A stretch of 64,000 bases of DNA from Enterobacter sp. RHBSTW-00175 (GTDB lineage Bacteria > Pseudomonadota > Gammaproteobacteria > Enterobacterales > Enterobacteriaceae): the NCBI RefSeq assembly GCF_013927005.1, contig NZ_CP055930.1, forward strand, positions 5,208,001 to 5,272,000, given 5' to 3'. The translations under genes were made by a program, and so were the position numbers. Numbering within the stretch: the stretch's first letter is position 1; the number at the start of each line of letters is the position of its first letter. The notes under the pieces were generated by a model that worked only from the letters and a program-made list of their open reading frames with translations, did no database searches and was not told where the DNA came from. Of the stretch, positions 45,186-53,845 are shown one piece after another.

Positions 45186-45716
45186 ATGTTGAGATTTTTA
45201 AACCAGTGCTCTCGCGGTCGCGGAGCGTGGTTGTTAATGGCCCTGACCGCCTTTGCGCTGGAAATGGTCGCTCTGTGGTTCCAGCACGTTATGGGGCTTA
45301 AGCCTTGTGTGCTGTGTATCTACGAACGTTGCGCACTGTTCGGCATTATGGGGGCGGGTCTGGTTGGAGCTATTGCGCCAAAATCCCCGCTTCGCTATGC
45401 CGGCCTCGCCATCTGGATTTACAGCGCCTGGAAAGGTATTGAGCTGTCCTGGCAGCACACTATGATGCAACTGCATCCGTCACCGTTTATGACCTGTGAT
45501 TTTGCCGCCCGCTTCCCGAGCTGGCTGCCGCTGGATAAATGGCTGCCGCAGGTGTTCGTAGCATCCGGTGACTGCTCTGTGCGTCAGTGGGAGTTCCTGA
45601 CGCTGGAGATGCCTCAGTGGCTGGTAGGGATTTTTGTTGCTTACTTCGTGGTGGCGCTACTGGTGCTGATTGCTCAGCCGTTCAAACCGAAGAAACGCGA
45701 TTTGTTCGGAAGATAA
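45186..45716 (+). CDS. dsbB: Disulfide bond formation protein B
   Basis: This inner-membrane protein reoxidises DsbA and passes electrons to quinone. The 176 residues have four membrane segments and the two redox pairs Cys41-Cys44 (KPCVLC) and Cys104-Cys130. Start ATG 45186 is taken because AGGG is correctly spaced and the N-terminus [15 protein letters not shown] matches E. coli; an ATG two codons earlier is too near the ribosome site. Confidence 0.97.
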   Translation: MLRFLNQCSRGRGAWLLMALTAFALEMVALWFQHVMGLKPCVLCIYERCALFGIMGAGLVGAIAPKSPLRYAGLAIWIYSAWKGIELSWQHTMMQLHPSPFMTCDFAARFPSWLPLDKWLPQVFVASGDCSVRQWEFLTLEMPQWLVGIFVAYFVVALLVLIAQPFKPKKRDLFGR

Positions 45717-45720
45717 AAGC

Positions 45721-45747
45721 AAAACGGCAACTTCGGTTGCCGTTTTT
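45721..45747 (+). terminator. Terminator of dsbB
   Basis: AAAACGGCAAC (45721-45731), TTCG and GTTGCCGTTTTT (45736-45747) form an 11-bp stem with a UUCG loop and a U-run, 4 bp after the dsbB stop. Confidence 0.9.
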
Positions 45748-45757
45748 AGTGTTTGCG

Positions 45758-45796
45758 CCCTCTCCCGTGGGAGAGGGTTGGGGTGAGGGCATCAGG
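45758..45796. repeat. Dispersed enterobacterial palindrome (CCCTCTCCC type)
   Basis: CCCTCTCCC (45758-45766), GT, GGGAGAGGG (45769-45777), then TTGGGGTGAGGGCATCAG. This module occurs in many enterobacterial intergenic regions and is distinct from REP. Confidence 0.65.
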
Positions 45797-45810
45797 CAGC
45801 ACACCACATT

Positions 45811-45835
45811 AAAAAACCGCCCAGGCGGTTTTTTT
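45811..45835. terminator. Bidirectional terminator between dsbB and ycgN
   Basis: ACCGCC (45816-45821), CA and GGCGGT (45824-45829), flanked by A and T runs, 5 bp beyond the ycgN stop on the minus strand. Confidence 0.85.
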
Positions 45836-45839
45836 CGTA

Positions 45840-46280
45840 TCAACGGTTGGGATGATTCATGATGTGGTCTTCCCAGTCCCGCACCTCTGACTCTTTCACC
45901 GCAATATGGCGCACGGAAATACGCTCACCGTGCATCGCCGCTTTTGACCCCGTCAGCAACGGATACCACTTCGGCAGGTCCTGACCTTCCGCCAGCAAAC
46001 GATAGGCGCAGGTATGCGGCAGCCATTCGAAGGTTGGCAGGTTATCACGGGTTAACTTGATGCAGTCCGGCTCAAACTCGAAGCGACGCTCATAGTTGCG
46101 GCACTGGCAGGTTTTGATGTTCAGCTGTTTGCAGGCAACGTTGGTGAAATAGATCTCGTCCGAGTCTTCATCCATCAGCTTATGCAGGCAGCACTGCCCG
46201 CAGCCATCGCACAACGATTCCCACTCCTCGTCGGTCATTTCGTCGAGAGTTTTGCTTTGCCAGAAAGGGATGTTGTTCAT
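45840..46280 (-). CDS. ycgN: Cysteine-cluster protein YcgN (UPF0260/YkgJ)
   Basis: This 146-residue protein has a conserved cysteine set ([12 protein letters not shown], then [13 protein letters not shown] and PDCIKLT) likely to bind a metal or iron-sulfur centre. Function is unknown. ATG 46280 is used; a GTG at 46292 would add four residues, and neither has a strong ribosome site. Next to ycgM, as in E. coli. Confidence 0.93.
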   Translation of the reverse strand: MNNIPFWQSKTLDEMTDEEWESLCDGCGQCCLHKLMDEDSDEIYFTNVACKQLNIKTCQCRNYERRFEFEPDCIKLTRDNLPTFEWLPHTCAYRLLAEGQDLPKWYPLLTGSKAAMHGERISVRHIAVKESEVRDWEDHIMNHPNR

Positions 46281-46373
46281 CGGGATGTCCACACGTCAAA
46301 AGAAAGCGCACCTTATAACGAGTCTGGCACGTTGATGCAAGTTTTGCCGCCCGAAGAAGGCGGCAAGTTGCTT

Positions 46374-47033
46374 TTACAGCACGCGAGTTTTCAAGGACTG
46401 GCCGTTAAAACTGACTTCCAGTTCGTCGCCGCTGTTTAGCGGGCCAACACCTTCTGGCGTACCGGTCAGGATCACATCACCCGGTTTCAGGGTAAAGAAA
46501 CGGCTCATATAGGCAATCAGCGGCAGGATCTTGTGGATCATATCGGCGGTGGTGCCCTGCTGGCGGAATTCACCGTTAACCTTCAGAGAAAGCGGGGTAT
46601 CCTGCGGGTCAGCACTGAACTCACCCACTGGCACAAAACCGGAGATCGGGCAGGAATTATCAAACCCTTTAGCTTTTTCCCACGGCTGCCCGGCTTTTTT
46701 CATTTTGCCCTGCACATCACGCAGCGTGAGATCCAGCGCGACACCGTAGCCAGCAATCGCTTTTTGCACATGCTCTTCAGAGGCCTGACGCAGGGTTGCG
46801 CCAATCAGTACGGCCAGCTCCACTTCGTGATGAACCGAACCTAACCCCTGTGGTAGCGCCAGCGGCTGGCGAATGTCGCAAAGCGCAGTTTCCGGTTTAA
46901 TGAACAGCACCGGCTCTTCTGGCGTGGCACTGCCCATTTCCTGAATGTGTTTTGCATAATTGCTGCCAACGCAGACAACTTTGCTGACGGGATAATCCAG
47001 TAATGCACCTTGCCAGTTATGATGTTGATACAT
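46374..47033 (-). CDS. ycgM: Fumarylacetoacetate hydrolase family protein YcgM
   Basis: This 219-residue protein is one FAH domain with the metal-binding HHEVELAVLIG motif and the closing LTGTPEGVGPLNSGDE. Members cleave acylpyruvates or decarboxylate oxaloacetate; the physiological substrate here is not certain. Length equals E. coli YcgM. Located between ycgN and ycgL. Confidence 0.94.
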   Translation of the reverse strand: MYQHHNWQGALLDYPVSKVVCVGSNYAKHIQEMGSATPEEPVLFIKPETALCDIRQPLALPQGLGSVHHEVELAVLIGATLRQASEEHVQKAIAGYGVALDLTLRDVQGKMKKAGQPWEKAKGFDNSCPISGFVPVGEFSADPQDTPLSLKVNGEFRQQGTTADMIHKILPLIAYMSRFFTLKPGDVILTGTPEGVGPLNSGDELEVSFNGQSLKTRVL

Positions 47034-47080
47034 TTACGCCCCCTAAACGGTTGATGTGTTGTGCCCGGACGCGCGCCGGA

Positions 47081-47356
47081 CTATTTCTTTCCGTTCACCT
47101 CAAGATGCTGTTTTAATAAATTCTCGGGTGGTGGCGGAAGCTGTAAATAATAGCCCTGTTCAGCTAATGCTGATTTCACTTTTTCCAGATCGGCATTAAC
47201 CAGTTTCTTTCGTCCATCCAGCGGCAGCAGCATTGCCAGCTGCGGACGGCCAAAGTTCTTCATTAATTCTTCAGGCACGCGGGAGAAATCGTCTTTCTTT
47301 TCGACATAAAGATAGGTCTGGTCGCGGCTGGTACTTCTATAGATCACACAAAACAT
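47081..47356 (-). CDS. ycgL: YcgL domain protein
   Basis: This 91-residue protein has the YcgL domain ([20 protein letters not shown], then [20 protein letters not shown] and a proline-rich end [12 protein letters not shown]). Start ATG 47356 is internal to a longer open frame that overlaps the minC start region, but homology begins here. The ribosome site is weak. Function unknown. Divergent from minC over 124 bp, as in E. coli. Confidence 0.9.
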   Translation of the reverse strand: MFCVIYRSTSRDQTYLYVEKKDDFSRVPEELMKNFGRPQLAMLLPLDGRKKLVNADLEKVKSALAEQGYYLQLPPPPENLLKQHLEVNGKK

Positions 47357-47480
47357 GTTTTTACTCTGAATTCTCGGGTGGTTGCTTGCCTCAATATACT
47401 CCTGACTATAACATGCCTGATACTCTTCGGAATATCGCAACGACAGCGTTGTGGTTAATAGCAAATTGAGTAAGGCCAGG

Positions 47481-48188
47481 ATGTCAAACACGCCCATCGA
47501 GCTTAAAGGCAGTAGTTTCACCTTATCAGTGGTTCATTTGCATGATGCAAAACCCGAGGTTATTCGTCAGGCGTTAGAAGACAAAATCGCGCAGGCTCCT
47601 GCTTTTCTGAAGCACGCCCCCGTCGTCGTCAATGTCAGCGGTCTTGATGCCCCTGTTAACTGGAAACTTCTCCAGCAGGCAGTGTCATCAACCGGGCTGC
47701 GCATTGTCGGCATCAGCGGTTGCAAAGACGCCGAACTGAAAGCTGAGATTGACCGCGCAGGGCTACCCATTCTGACGGAAGGCAAAGAGAAAGCCCCACG
47801 TCCGGCACCTGTTGCCGTGCAAACACCCCCGCTGCCAGTTCAGAACGTTACACCTGTCACAAAAACGCGATTGATTGATGTGCCGGTTCGTTCCGGTCAG
47901 CGAATTTATGCACCAAACTGTGATCTGATTGTTACAAGCCACGTCAGCGCCGGTGCAGAACTCATTGCGGATGGCAATATTCACGTCTACGGTATGATGC
48001 GTGGGCGTGCACTTGCAGGTGCAGGTGGCGATCGGGATGCACAAATATTTTGTACTCACCTGACGGCGGAACTGGTTTCCATCGCAGGTGAATATTGGCT
48101 GAGCGACAAGATCCCAGCCGAATTTTATGGCAAAGCGGCTCGTCTGCGACTGGCAGACGACGCGTTGACCGTTCAACCGTTGAATTGA
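47481..48188 (+). CDS. minC: Septum site-determining protein MinC
   Basis: This is the FtsZ inhibitor of the Min system, with 235 residues. The N-terminal FtsZ-antagonist domain (about 1-105) is joined by a proline-rich linker ([16 protein letters not shown]) to the C-terminal beta-helix that binds MinD ([25 protein letters not shown]). Start ATG 47481 begins [16 protein letters not shown], as in E. coli. First gene of minCDE, 23 bp before minD. Confidence 0.97.
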   Translation: MSNTPIELKGSSFTLSVVHLHDAKPEVIRQALEDKIAQAPAFLKHAPVVVNVSGLDAPVNWKLLQQAVSSTGLRIVGISGCKDAELKAEIDRAGLPILTEGKEKAPRPAPVAVQTPPLPVQNVTPVTKTRLIDVPVRSGQRIYAPNCDLIVTSHVSAGAELIADGNIHVYGMMRGRALAGAGGDRDAQIFCTHLTAELVSIAGEYWLSDKIPAEFYGKAARLRLADDALTVQPLN

Positions 48189-48211
48189 TCCCTTTTTAAC
48201 AAGGAATTTCT

Positions 48212-49024
48212 ATGGCACGCATTATTGTTGTTACTTCGGGTAAAGGAGGCGTTGGCAAGACCACCTCCAGCGCGGCCATCGCTACTGGTTTGGCCCAGAA
48301 GGGAAAGAAAACCGTCGTTATCGATTTCGATATCGGCCTGCGTAACCTGGACCTGATTATGGGTTGTGAGCGTCGTGTGGTGTATGACTTTGTGAACGTC
48401 ATTCAGGGCGATGCCACGCTGAACCAGGCGCTGATTAAAGATAAGCGCACCGAGAATCTCTATGTTCTCCCGGCCTCTCAGACGCGTGACAAAGATGCCC
48501 TGACCCGCGAAGGCGTGGAAAAGGTGCTCGACGATCTGAAAAAGATGGAGTTCGACTTTGTGGTTTGCGACTCCCCTGCCGGTATCGAAACGGGTGCACT
48601 GATGGCGCTCTACTTCGCTGATGAAGCGATCATCACCACTAACCCTGAAGTATCGTCCGTACGTGACTCTGACCGAATTCTGGGTATCCTCGCCTCTAAA
48701 TCACGTCGTGCGGAAAATGGCCAAGACCCAATCAAAGAGCACCTGCTGCTGACCCGTTACAACCCGGGTCGCGTGAACAAAGGTGATATGCTGAGCATGG
48801 AAGACGTGCTGGAGATCCTGCGCATTAAACTGGTGGGTGTCATCCCGGAAGACCAATCCGTGTTACGCGCCTCTAACCAGGGTGAGCCGGTTATTCTGGA
48901 TACGATGGCAGACGCAGGTAAAGCTTACGCCGATACCGTTGATCGTCTGCTGGGAGAAGAACGTCCTTTCCGCTTCATTGAAGAAGAGAAGAAAGGTTTC
49001 CTCAAACGCCTGTTCGGAGGATAA
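48212..49024 (+). CDS. minD: Septum site-determining ATPase MinD
   Basis: This membrane-cycling ATPase carries MinC to the poles. The 270 residues begin with the deviant Walker A motif SGKGGVGKTTSSAA, contain FDIGLRNLDLIMG and VCDSPAGIETG, and end with the amphipathic membrane-targeting helix GFLKRLFGG. The ribosome site AAGGAA precedes ATG 48212. Three bp separate it from minE. Confidence 0.98.
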   Translation: MARIIVVTSGKGGVGKTTSSAAIATGLAQKGKKTVVIDFDIGLRNLDLIMGCERRVVYDFVNVIQGDATLNQALIKDKRTENLYVLPASQTRDKDALTREGVEKVLDDLKKMEFDFVVCDSPAGIETGALMALYFADEAIITTNPEVSSVRDSDRILGILASKSRRAENGQDPIKEHLLLTRYNPGRVNKGDMLSMEDVLEILRIKLVGVIPEDQSVLRASNQGEPVILDTMADAGKAYADTVDRLLGEERPFRFIEEEKKGFLKRLFGG

Positions 49025-49027
49025 GTT

Positions 49028-49294
49028 ATGGCATTACTGGACTTTTTTCTCTCGCGGAAAAAAAGCACCGCCAACATCGCTAAAGAGCGTCTGCAAATCA
49101 TCGTTGCGGAGCGTCGTCGTAGTGACGCCGAGCCGCATTACCTGCCGCAGCTGCGCAAGGACATCCTGGAAGTGATCTGTAAGTATGTGCAGATTGACCC
49201 GGAAATGGTCACTGTACAGCTGGAACAAAAAGACGGGGATATTTCGATTCTGGAGCTGAACGTTACGCTACCAGAAGCGGAAGAGTCACGTTAA
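49028..49294 (+). CDS. minE: Cell division topological specificity factor MinE
   Basis: The 88-residue protein drives MinD release and pole-to-pole oscillation. The N-terminal helix [20 protein letters not shown] binds membrane and MinD; the rest forms the topological-specificity dimer. Standard length. Last gene of minCDE; a REP element follows. Confidence 0.98.
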
Positions 49295-49313
49295 TCAGGT
49301 TTTGTTTTTGTAG

Positions 49314-49340
49314 CCCCGGTAAGCGCTAGCGCCACCGGGG
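49314..49340. repeat. REP palindrome between minE and rnd
   Basis: CCCCGGTAAGCG and CGCCACCGGGG arms around CTAG, between the convergent minE and rnd genes. Confidence 0.8.
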
Positions 49341-49376
49341 AGATATTCCGGGCATGGTTTCATGACCCGGCATATT

Positions 49377-50504
49377 TTATCGCGGATACCCTTCCAGCAG
49401 CGTATTCAGGCGATCGGCCATCAGTTCCCCGCGCCAGCCTGCCATCATTTCCGGCAATCCATTCTGTGTTTTCAGCTTCCAGTGCCAGTTCAGCAACTGA
49501 TTGATCTGACGACGCGACGCCAGCAATTCAGCACCAAGTTTGCTCTCGGTTGCAACGTCCTGCACCAGTGCCTTAATGTCTTTGAACGCCTTGCGGTAAC
49601 CCGGCATGTCCATCAGATTCAACAGCGGTTCAGGTAGCGCGTCATCCGGCGTTTGCTGAGCTTTTTCCACCAGCGCCAGCAGGGTTTTACCGTGGAAACG
49701 GATCTCGCTCCCGGAAAGGCCAATGCTGTCCAGCTCGCCCATGCTACCTGGCATATAACGCGCAACCGCCCAGAGATGTTCTTCACGAACCACAAAGTTA
49801 ACGGCCAGATCGCGCTCGCGCGCTTTACGCAGGCGCCAGTCGGCCAGCAACTGCAAACAGGCCAACTGACGCGTACGCAGCTGCCATGCGTTGCTGATAT
49901 CGCGCCAGGCCTCTTTCGGGGAGACCACTTCCTGACGACGCTGCTGTGTCATGCGACACTCGTCCAGCGCCGCAGGCAACCAGCCAGAGGCTTCAGCTTC
50001 TTTCATCAGTTGGCCAGCAATCGGCAGCAGATAAAACACGTCTGCCGCAGCATATTCCAGCTGACGTTCGGTTAACGGGCGCGCCAGCCAGTCGGTACGG
50101 GATTCGCTTTTATCCAGCGCGATACCCGTGTACTCCTCAACCATTGCCGCAAAGCCCCATGAGAGTGGACGATTGCTGAATGCCGCCAGGATCTGCGTAT
50201 CAATCAGGGGTTGCGGCATGATGCCAAAGGTGTTGAGAAACACTTCCAGATCTTCACTGCCGGCGTGCAGGTATTTGGTGACGCCAGTATCCAGCAGCAG
50301 CTCACGCATCGGCGACCAGTCGGTAATACCAAGCGGATCGATAAGTGAAACATGTTTACCGTCGTACATCTGAATCAAACCCAGCTGCGGGTAGTACGTT
50401 CGGGTGCGGACAAACTCGGTATCCAGCGCGATGGCGGGAAAATCACGCGTAACCTCGCACAGCGAAGCCAGCTCGTCGTTGGTGGTGATCATCTGGTAAT
50501 TCAA
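49377..50504 (-). CDS. rnd: Ribonuclease D
   Basis: This 3'-5' exoribonuclease matures tRNA ends. The 375 residues match E. coli: DEDDy catalytic residues Asp28 and Glu30 (LDTEF), Asp85 (SEDLE), Tyr151 and Asp155 (YAAADVFY), then two HRDC domains. The start is TTG 50504 (MNYQMITTNDELASL), as known in E. coli; a longer frame through MGANKRES is not supported. The leader contains the fadD terminator hairpin with its U-run 27 bases upstream, a feature also present and functionally important in E. coli. Confidence 0.95.
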   Translation of the reverse strand: MNYQMITTNDELASLCEVTRDFPAIALDTEFVRTRTYYPQLGLIQMYDGKHVSLIDPLGITDWSPMRELLLDTGVTKYLHAGSEDLEVFLNTFGIMPQPLIDTQILAAFSNRPLSWGFAAMVEEYTGIALDKSESRTDWLARPLTERQLEYAAADVFYLLPIAGQLMKEAEASGWLPAALDECRMTQQRRQEVVSPKEAWRDISNAWQLRTRQLACLQLLADWRLRKARERDLAVNFVVREEHLWAVARYMPGSMGELDSIGLSGSEIRFHGKTLLALVEKAQQTPDDALPEPLLNLMDMPGYRKAFKDIKALVQDVATESKLGAELLASRRQINQLLNWHWKLKTQNGLPEMMAGWRGELMADRLNTLLEGYPR

Positions 50505-50530
50505 AACGGATTCTCTTTTGTTTGCGCCCA

Positions 50531-50555
50531 TAAAAAACGCCGGCTAAACCGGCGT
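50531..50555 (-). terminator. Terminator of fadD in the rnd leader
   Basis: ACGCCGG (50537-50543), CTAAA and CCGGCGT (50549-50555), followed on the minus strand by TTTTTTA. It lies 20 bp after fadD and 27 bp before the rnd TTG start. Confidence 0.88.
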
Positions 50556-50575
50556 CTGGGCGATTAGCGTGAAGC

Positions 50576-52261
50576 TCATGCCTTATTGTCCACTTTGGCA
50601 CGGGCTTCGTCACGTAATTCTCGTCGTAATATCTTCCCGACGTTGGATTTCGGCAGCTCATCGCGAAACTCAACCAGCTTCGGTACTTTATAGCCCGTTA
50701 ACTGGCGGCGGCAGAAGGTAATAAGTTCCTCTTCGCTAAGCGATGCATCTTTTTTGACCACAAAAATCTTCACCGCTTCACCGCTGCTGCCGGAAGGGAC
50801 ACCCACCGCCGCCACTTCCTGCACGCCGGAGTGCTGCATGACCACGTCTTCAATTTCGTTCGGATAAACGTTAAAACCGGACACCAGGATCATGTCTTTC
50901 TTACGGTCAACGATGCGCAGGAAGCCCTCTTCATCCATTACGGCGATATCACCGGTGTGAAGCCAGCCATTTTTGATTATCTCATCCGTGGCGTCCGGGC
51001 GCTGCCAGTAACCCAGCATTACCTGCGGGCCTTTTACGCATAACTCACCGGGTTGACCGGGTTCGACTTCGTTATCGTCGTCGTCAACCAGTCTGGCTTC
51101 CGTCGACGGAACAGGCAGCCCGATACTGCCACTGTGGTAGTCGATATCGTGCGGGTTTACACTGACCAGCGGAGCACATTCCGTCAGGCCATAACCTTCC
51201 AGAAGATACTGTCCGGTGAGTTTAACCCAACGTTCGGCAACGGCCTGTTGCACCGGCATCCCGCCGCCGGCGGACAGATGCAGCGTTGAGAAATCGAGCT
51301 GCTGGAACTCTTTGTTATTGAGCAGTGCGTTGAACAGGGTATTCACCCCGGTCATGGCCGTGAACGGATATTTTGCCAGCTCTTTGACCAGTCCCGGGAT
51401 ATCGCGCGGGTTGGTAATCAGTAGGTTCTGACCACCCAGTTCAATAAACAGCAGGCAGTTCATTGTCAGGGCAAAAATGTGATACAGCGGCAGTGCCGTC
51501 ACGACCAGCTCTTTGCCACGGTGAAGCAATGGCCCATAGGTCGCATTCACCTGTTCGAGGTTTGCCAGCATATTGCGGTGCGTCAGCATGGCTCCTTTTG
51601 CCACACCCGTCGTACCGCCGGTGTATTGCAGAAACGCCAGGTCTTCCGCGACCACGTCCGGCTTAACGTATTGCATCCGGTAGCCCGCATGAAGCGCTCG
51701 GCGAAAAGAGATGGCATCCGGCAGGTGGTATTTCGGCACCAGGCGTTTGACGTATTTCACAACAAAGTTAACCAGCGTCCCTTTGGCGGTGGAAAGCTGA
51801 TCGCCCATGCGGGTCAGAATGACGTGTTTAACCTGAGTCTTTTCGACTATTTTCTCGAGGGTATGGGCAAAGTTAGAGACAATCACAATCGCCGCAGCGC
51901 CGCTGTCGTTTAACTGGTGCTCCAGCTCGCGTGGGGTGTACAGCGGGTTAACGTTGACCACAATCATCCCGGCACGCAGGATGCCAAATAACGCCACTGG
52001 ATATTGCAACAGGTTCGGCATCATTAACGCAACGCGATCCCCTTTTTGCAGCCCTAACCCTTGCTGTAAATAAGCCGCGAATGCACGGCTACGTTCCTCA
52101 AGCTTACGGAACGTCATCACCTCGCCCATATTCACGAACGCAGGCTGATCGGCATAACGCGCAACTGAATTCTCAAATAATTCAATCAGGGATTGATAAC
52201 GGTCAGGATTGATCTCCGCAGGGACATCTGCGGGATAACGGTTAAGCCAAACCTTCTTCAA
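50576..52261 (-). CDS. fadD: Long-chain-fatty-acid-CoA ligase FadD
   Basis: This inner-membrane-associated acyl-CoA synthetase activates imported fatty acids. The 561-residue length equals E. coli. The ATP/AMP signature [12 protein letters not shown] and the fatty-acyl signature region [20 protein letters not shown] are present. The start is TTG 52261 ([14 protein letters not shown]), with GAGG seven bases upstream; this equals the E. coli start, and upstream in-frame ATG codons are not used. A FadR box lies in the promoter region. Confidence 0.97.
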   Translation of the reverse strand: MKKVWLNRYPADVPAEINPDRYQSLIELFENSVARYADQPAFVNMGEVMTFRKLEERSRAFAAYLQQGLGLQKGDRVALMMPNLLQYPVALFGILRAGMIVVNVNPLYTPRELEHQLNDSGAAAIVIVSNFAHTLEKIVEKTQVKHVILTRMGDQLSTAKGTLVNFVVKYVKRLVPKYHLPDAISFRRALHAGYRMQYVKPDVVAEDLAFLQYTGGTTGVAKGAMLTHRNMLANLEQVNATYGPLLHRGKELVVTALPLYHIFALTMNCLLFIELGGQNLLITNPRDIPGLVKELAKYPFTAMTGVNTLFNALLNNKEFQQLDFSTLHLSAGGGMPVQQAVAERWVKLTGQYLLEGYGLTECAPLVSVNPHDIDYHSGSIGLPVPSTEARLVDDDDNEVEPGQPGELCVKGPQVMLGYWQRPDATDEIIKNGWLHTGDIAVMDEEGFLRIVDRKKDMILVSGFNVYPNEIEDVVMQHSGVQEVAAVGVPSGSSGEAVKIFVVKKDASLSEEELITFCRRQLTGYKVPKLVEFRDELPKSNVGKILRRELRDEARAKVDNKA

Positions 52262-52332
52262 TGCATCACCTCTGAAATGAGTGTTCGTCGTCATCACAAC
52301 CCCGATAATAAACAGTTTGTTAACATTATATT

Positions 52333-52349
52333 AACTCAGCGTACCAGTT
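52333..52349 (-). promoter_or_regulatory. FadR operator of fadD
   Basis: The minus strand reads AACTGGTACGCTGAGTT, matching the FadR consensus AGCTGGTCCGACNTGTT at 11 of 16 defined positions. It is 72-88 bp upstream of the fadD start, consistent with regulation by FadR, encoded 9 kb away. Confidence 0.7.
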
Positions 52350-52410
52350 TATTAATTGTTCAGATTTAAGGTTGCGAAGCGCGTCACTCTTTTTTTTAGT
52401 TTTGTCCGTA

Positions 52411-52444
52411 AAAAAACAGAGACAGCGGCTGAGCCGCTGTCTCT
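52411..52444 (-). terminator. Terminator of yeaY
   Basis: A perfect 12-bp stem (AGAGACAGCGGC at 52418-52429 with GCCGCTGTCTCT at 52433-52444), 3-nt loop, followed on the minus strand by TGTTTTTT. Confidence 0.88.
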
Positions 52445-52464
52445 TTCCTATTAATAACAGTTAG

Positions 52465-53046
52465 TTACTCGGTTACAACGGTCTGAACATGTGCAGGTCC
52501 TGGGTTATACCAGCCCCATCCCGGATAGCCGTAACGGTATGGATGTGGGCCCCACATCCACGGATCAATAGGCTGCGGTGGCATTATCACCTGCTGCTCA
52601 AGCCGCCAGCGTTTATAGCCGTTTACCTGCATGGTCATGAATTTATACGACGTACTGCCGATTTTGCCCTGTACCGTGCCGGTAATGGGGCCGACAACGG
52701 TCACCAGTTGTCCGCGAAAATCAACCGGGTCGAGGAAGCCGCTGACGTCAGCATAGATACGCCCGCGCGAGGCCTCACCCAGGACCGGTCTTGCGCCGCT
52801 ATCCAGAGGGACGGTGGCTATTTCCAGGCGGGTTTTCCCCTGCTGGTTTAAGACTTCAACCACCTTACCGCCAAAACGCGCTTCCTGGCCAACATAGAGC
52901 TCAGGCGCATTCATTACGCGCACCAGATCCTGCTGCGGCGTTGGGCTTGTTCCCTTGATCACATCAGGAACGGTAACGCACCCGCTCAGCGCTGCGGCAA
53001 CAATACCCGCCATCATCAGACGTACTACTTTAGTTTGAACCGCCAT
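52465..53046 (-). CDS. yeaY: Slp-family outer membrane lipoprotein YeaY
   Basis: The 193-residue lipoprotein has lipobox ALSGC (Cys23) and a Slp domain ([30 protein letters not shown]) ending in a Trp/Pro/Tyr-rich tail ([18 protein letters not shown]). E. coli relatives are starvation or acid induced. Function unknown. Sits upstream of fadD, as in E. coli. Confidence 0.94.
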   Translation of the reverse strand: MAVQTKVVRLMMAGIVAAALSGCVTVPDVIKGTSPTPQQDLVRVMNAPELYVGQEARFGGKVVEVLNQQGKTRLEIATVPLDSGARPVLGEASRGRIYADVSGFLDPVDFRGQLVTVVGPITGTVQGKIGSTSYKFMTMQVNGYKRWRLEQQVIMPPQPIDPWMWGPHPYRYGYPGWGWYNPGPAHVQTVVTE

Positions 53047-53083
53047 GGTGCGACTCCTTTTTCTCAGTTCCTGTTACTGAGAT

Positions 53084-53779
53084 TCACTCGCGGCCCGGAA
53101 GTTTCTTCCACGCGACCGTGTTTCGCAAATAAACTGGTTCAGCTTGTTCAACTGCAACGGTTTTTCCTGCGCCGAGCAACTGGCAAGCGATAGGTAACAT
53201 GTCTTCCGCGGCAGGCAGAAGTATGTTGCCGTCTACCAGCGTTACGCCGGTATCGTTCGCCATCTCAGGCCATGCGGGCCAGCCAGTACCTACCGTTGCC
53301 CATTCGCCTGAGAGCTGTTGCAGACGTTCGGTTACTGCTTCCGGTTTGAGTACCGCTTCAGTCTCTTCACCGTGCCAGACGCCGTTTTCGTCGCGGGTAT
53401 ATTCCGCCCAGTAAACTTCACCCATACGTGCGTCAATTGCCGCCAGCACGCGCGTTGCACCGGTCATGCGCCATGCGCCCTGCGCCATGGTTGCCAGTGT
53501 AGAAACACCGATCATCGGCAGTTCTGCGCCCAGGGCCAGCCCCTGCGCAATGCCGATACCGATACGTACGCCCGTAAAACTGCCCGGGCCACGGCCGTAG
53601 GCCAGCGCATCAAGGTGAGTTAAGGTGGTATTGCCCTTGTTGAGGATCTCTTTTACCAGCGGCAGAATCCGTTGGGTATGTTCTCGTGGGCACTCTTCGA
53701 AATGAGCACAGATAGCACCGTCGTTCCACAGGGCAACAGAACAGGCCTCTGTGGCGGTATCAATAGCCAGAATTCGCAT
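53084..53779 (-). CDS. tsaB: tRNA t6A37 biosynthesis protein TsaB
   Basis: TsaB forms a complex with TsaD and TsaE for the threonylcarbamoyl modification of tRNA A37. The 231-residue ASKHA-fold protein starts [18 protein letters not shown] and has [19 protein letters not shown]. Length equals E. coli YeaZ. It follows yoaA by 66 bp on the same strand. Confidence 0.97.
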   Translation of the reverse strand: MRILAIDTATEACSVALWNDGAICAHFEECPREHTQRILPLVKEILNKGNTTLTHLDALAYGRGPGSFTGVRIGIGIAQGLALGAELPMIGVSTLATMAQGAWRMTGATRVLAAIDARMGEVYWAEYTRDENGVWHGEETEAVLKPEAVTERLQQLSGEWATVGTGWPAWPEMANDTGVTLVDGNILLPAAEDMLPIACQLLGAGKTVAVEQAEPVYLRNTVAWKKLPGRE

Positions 53780-53845
53780 GAGTCGTCGCGCTCTCGCAGT
53801 GGTCAGTCACAAAATGGCGCGCATTTTAGCACACTCCGGAGCAAA

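Noticed and set aside
47357..47521. N-terminal extension of ycgL across the minC start
   Set aside because: Homology to YcgL begins only at MFCVIYR; the extension would overlap minC and has no family support.
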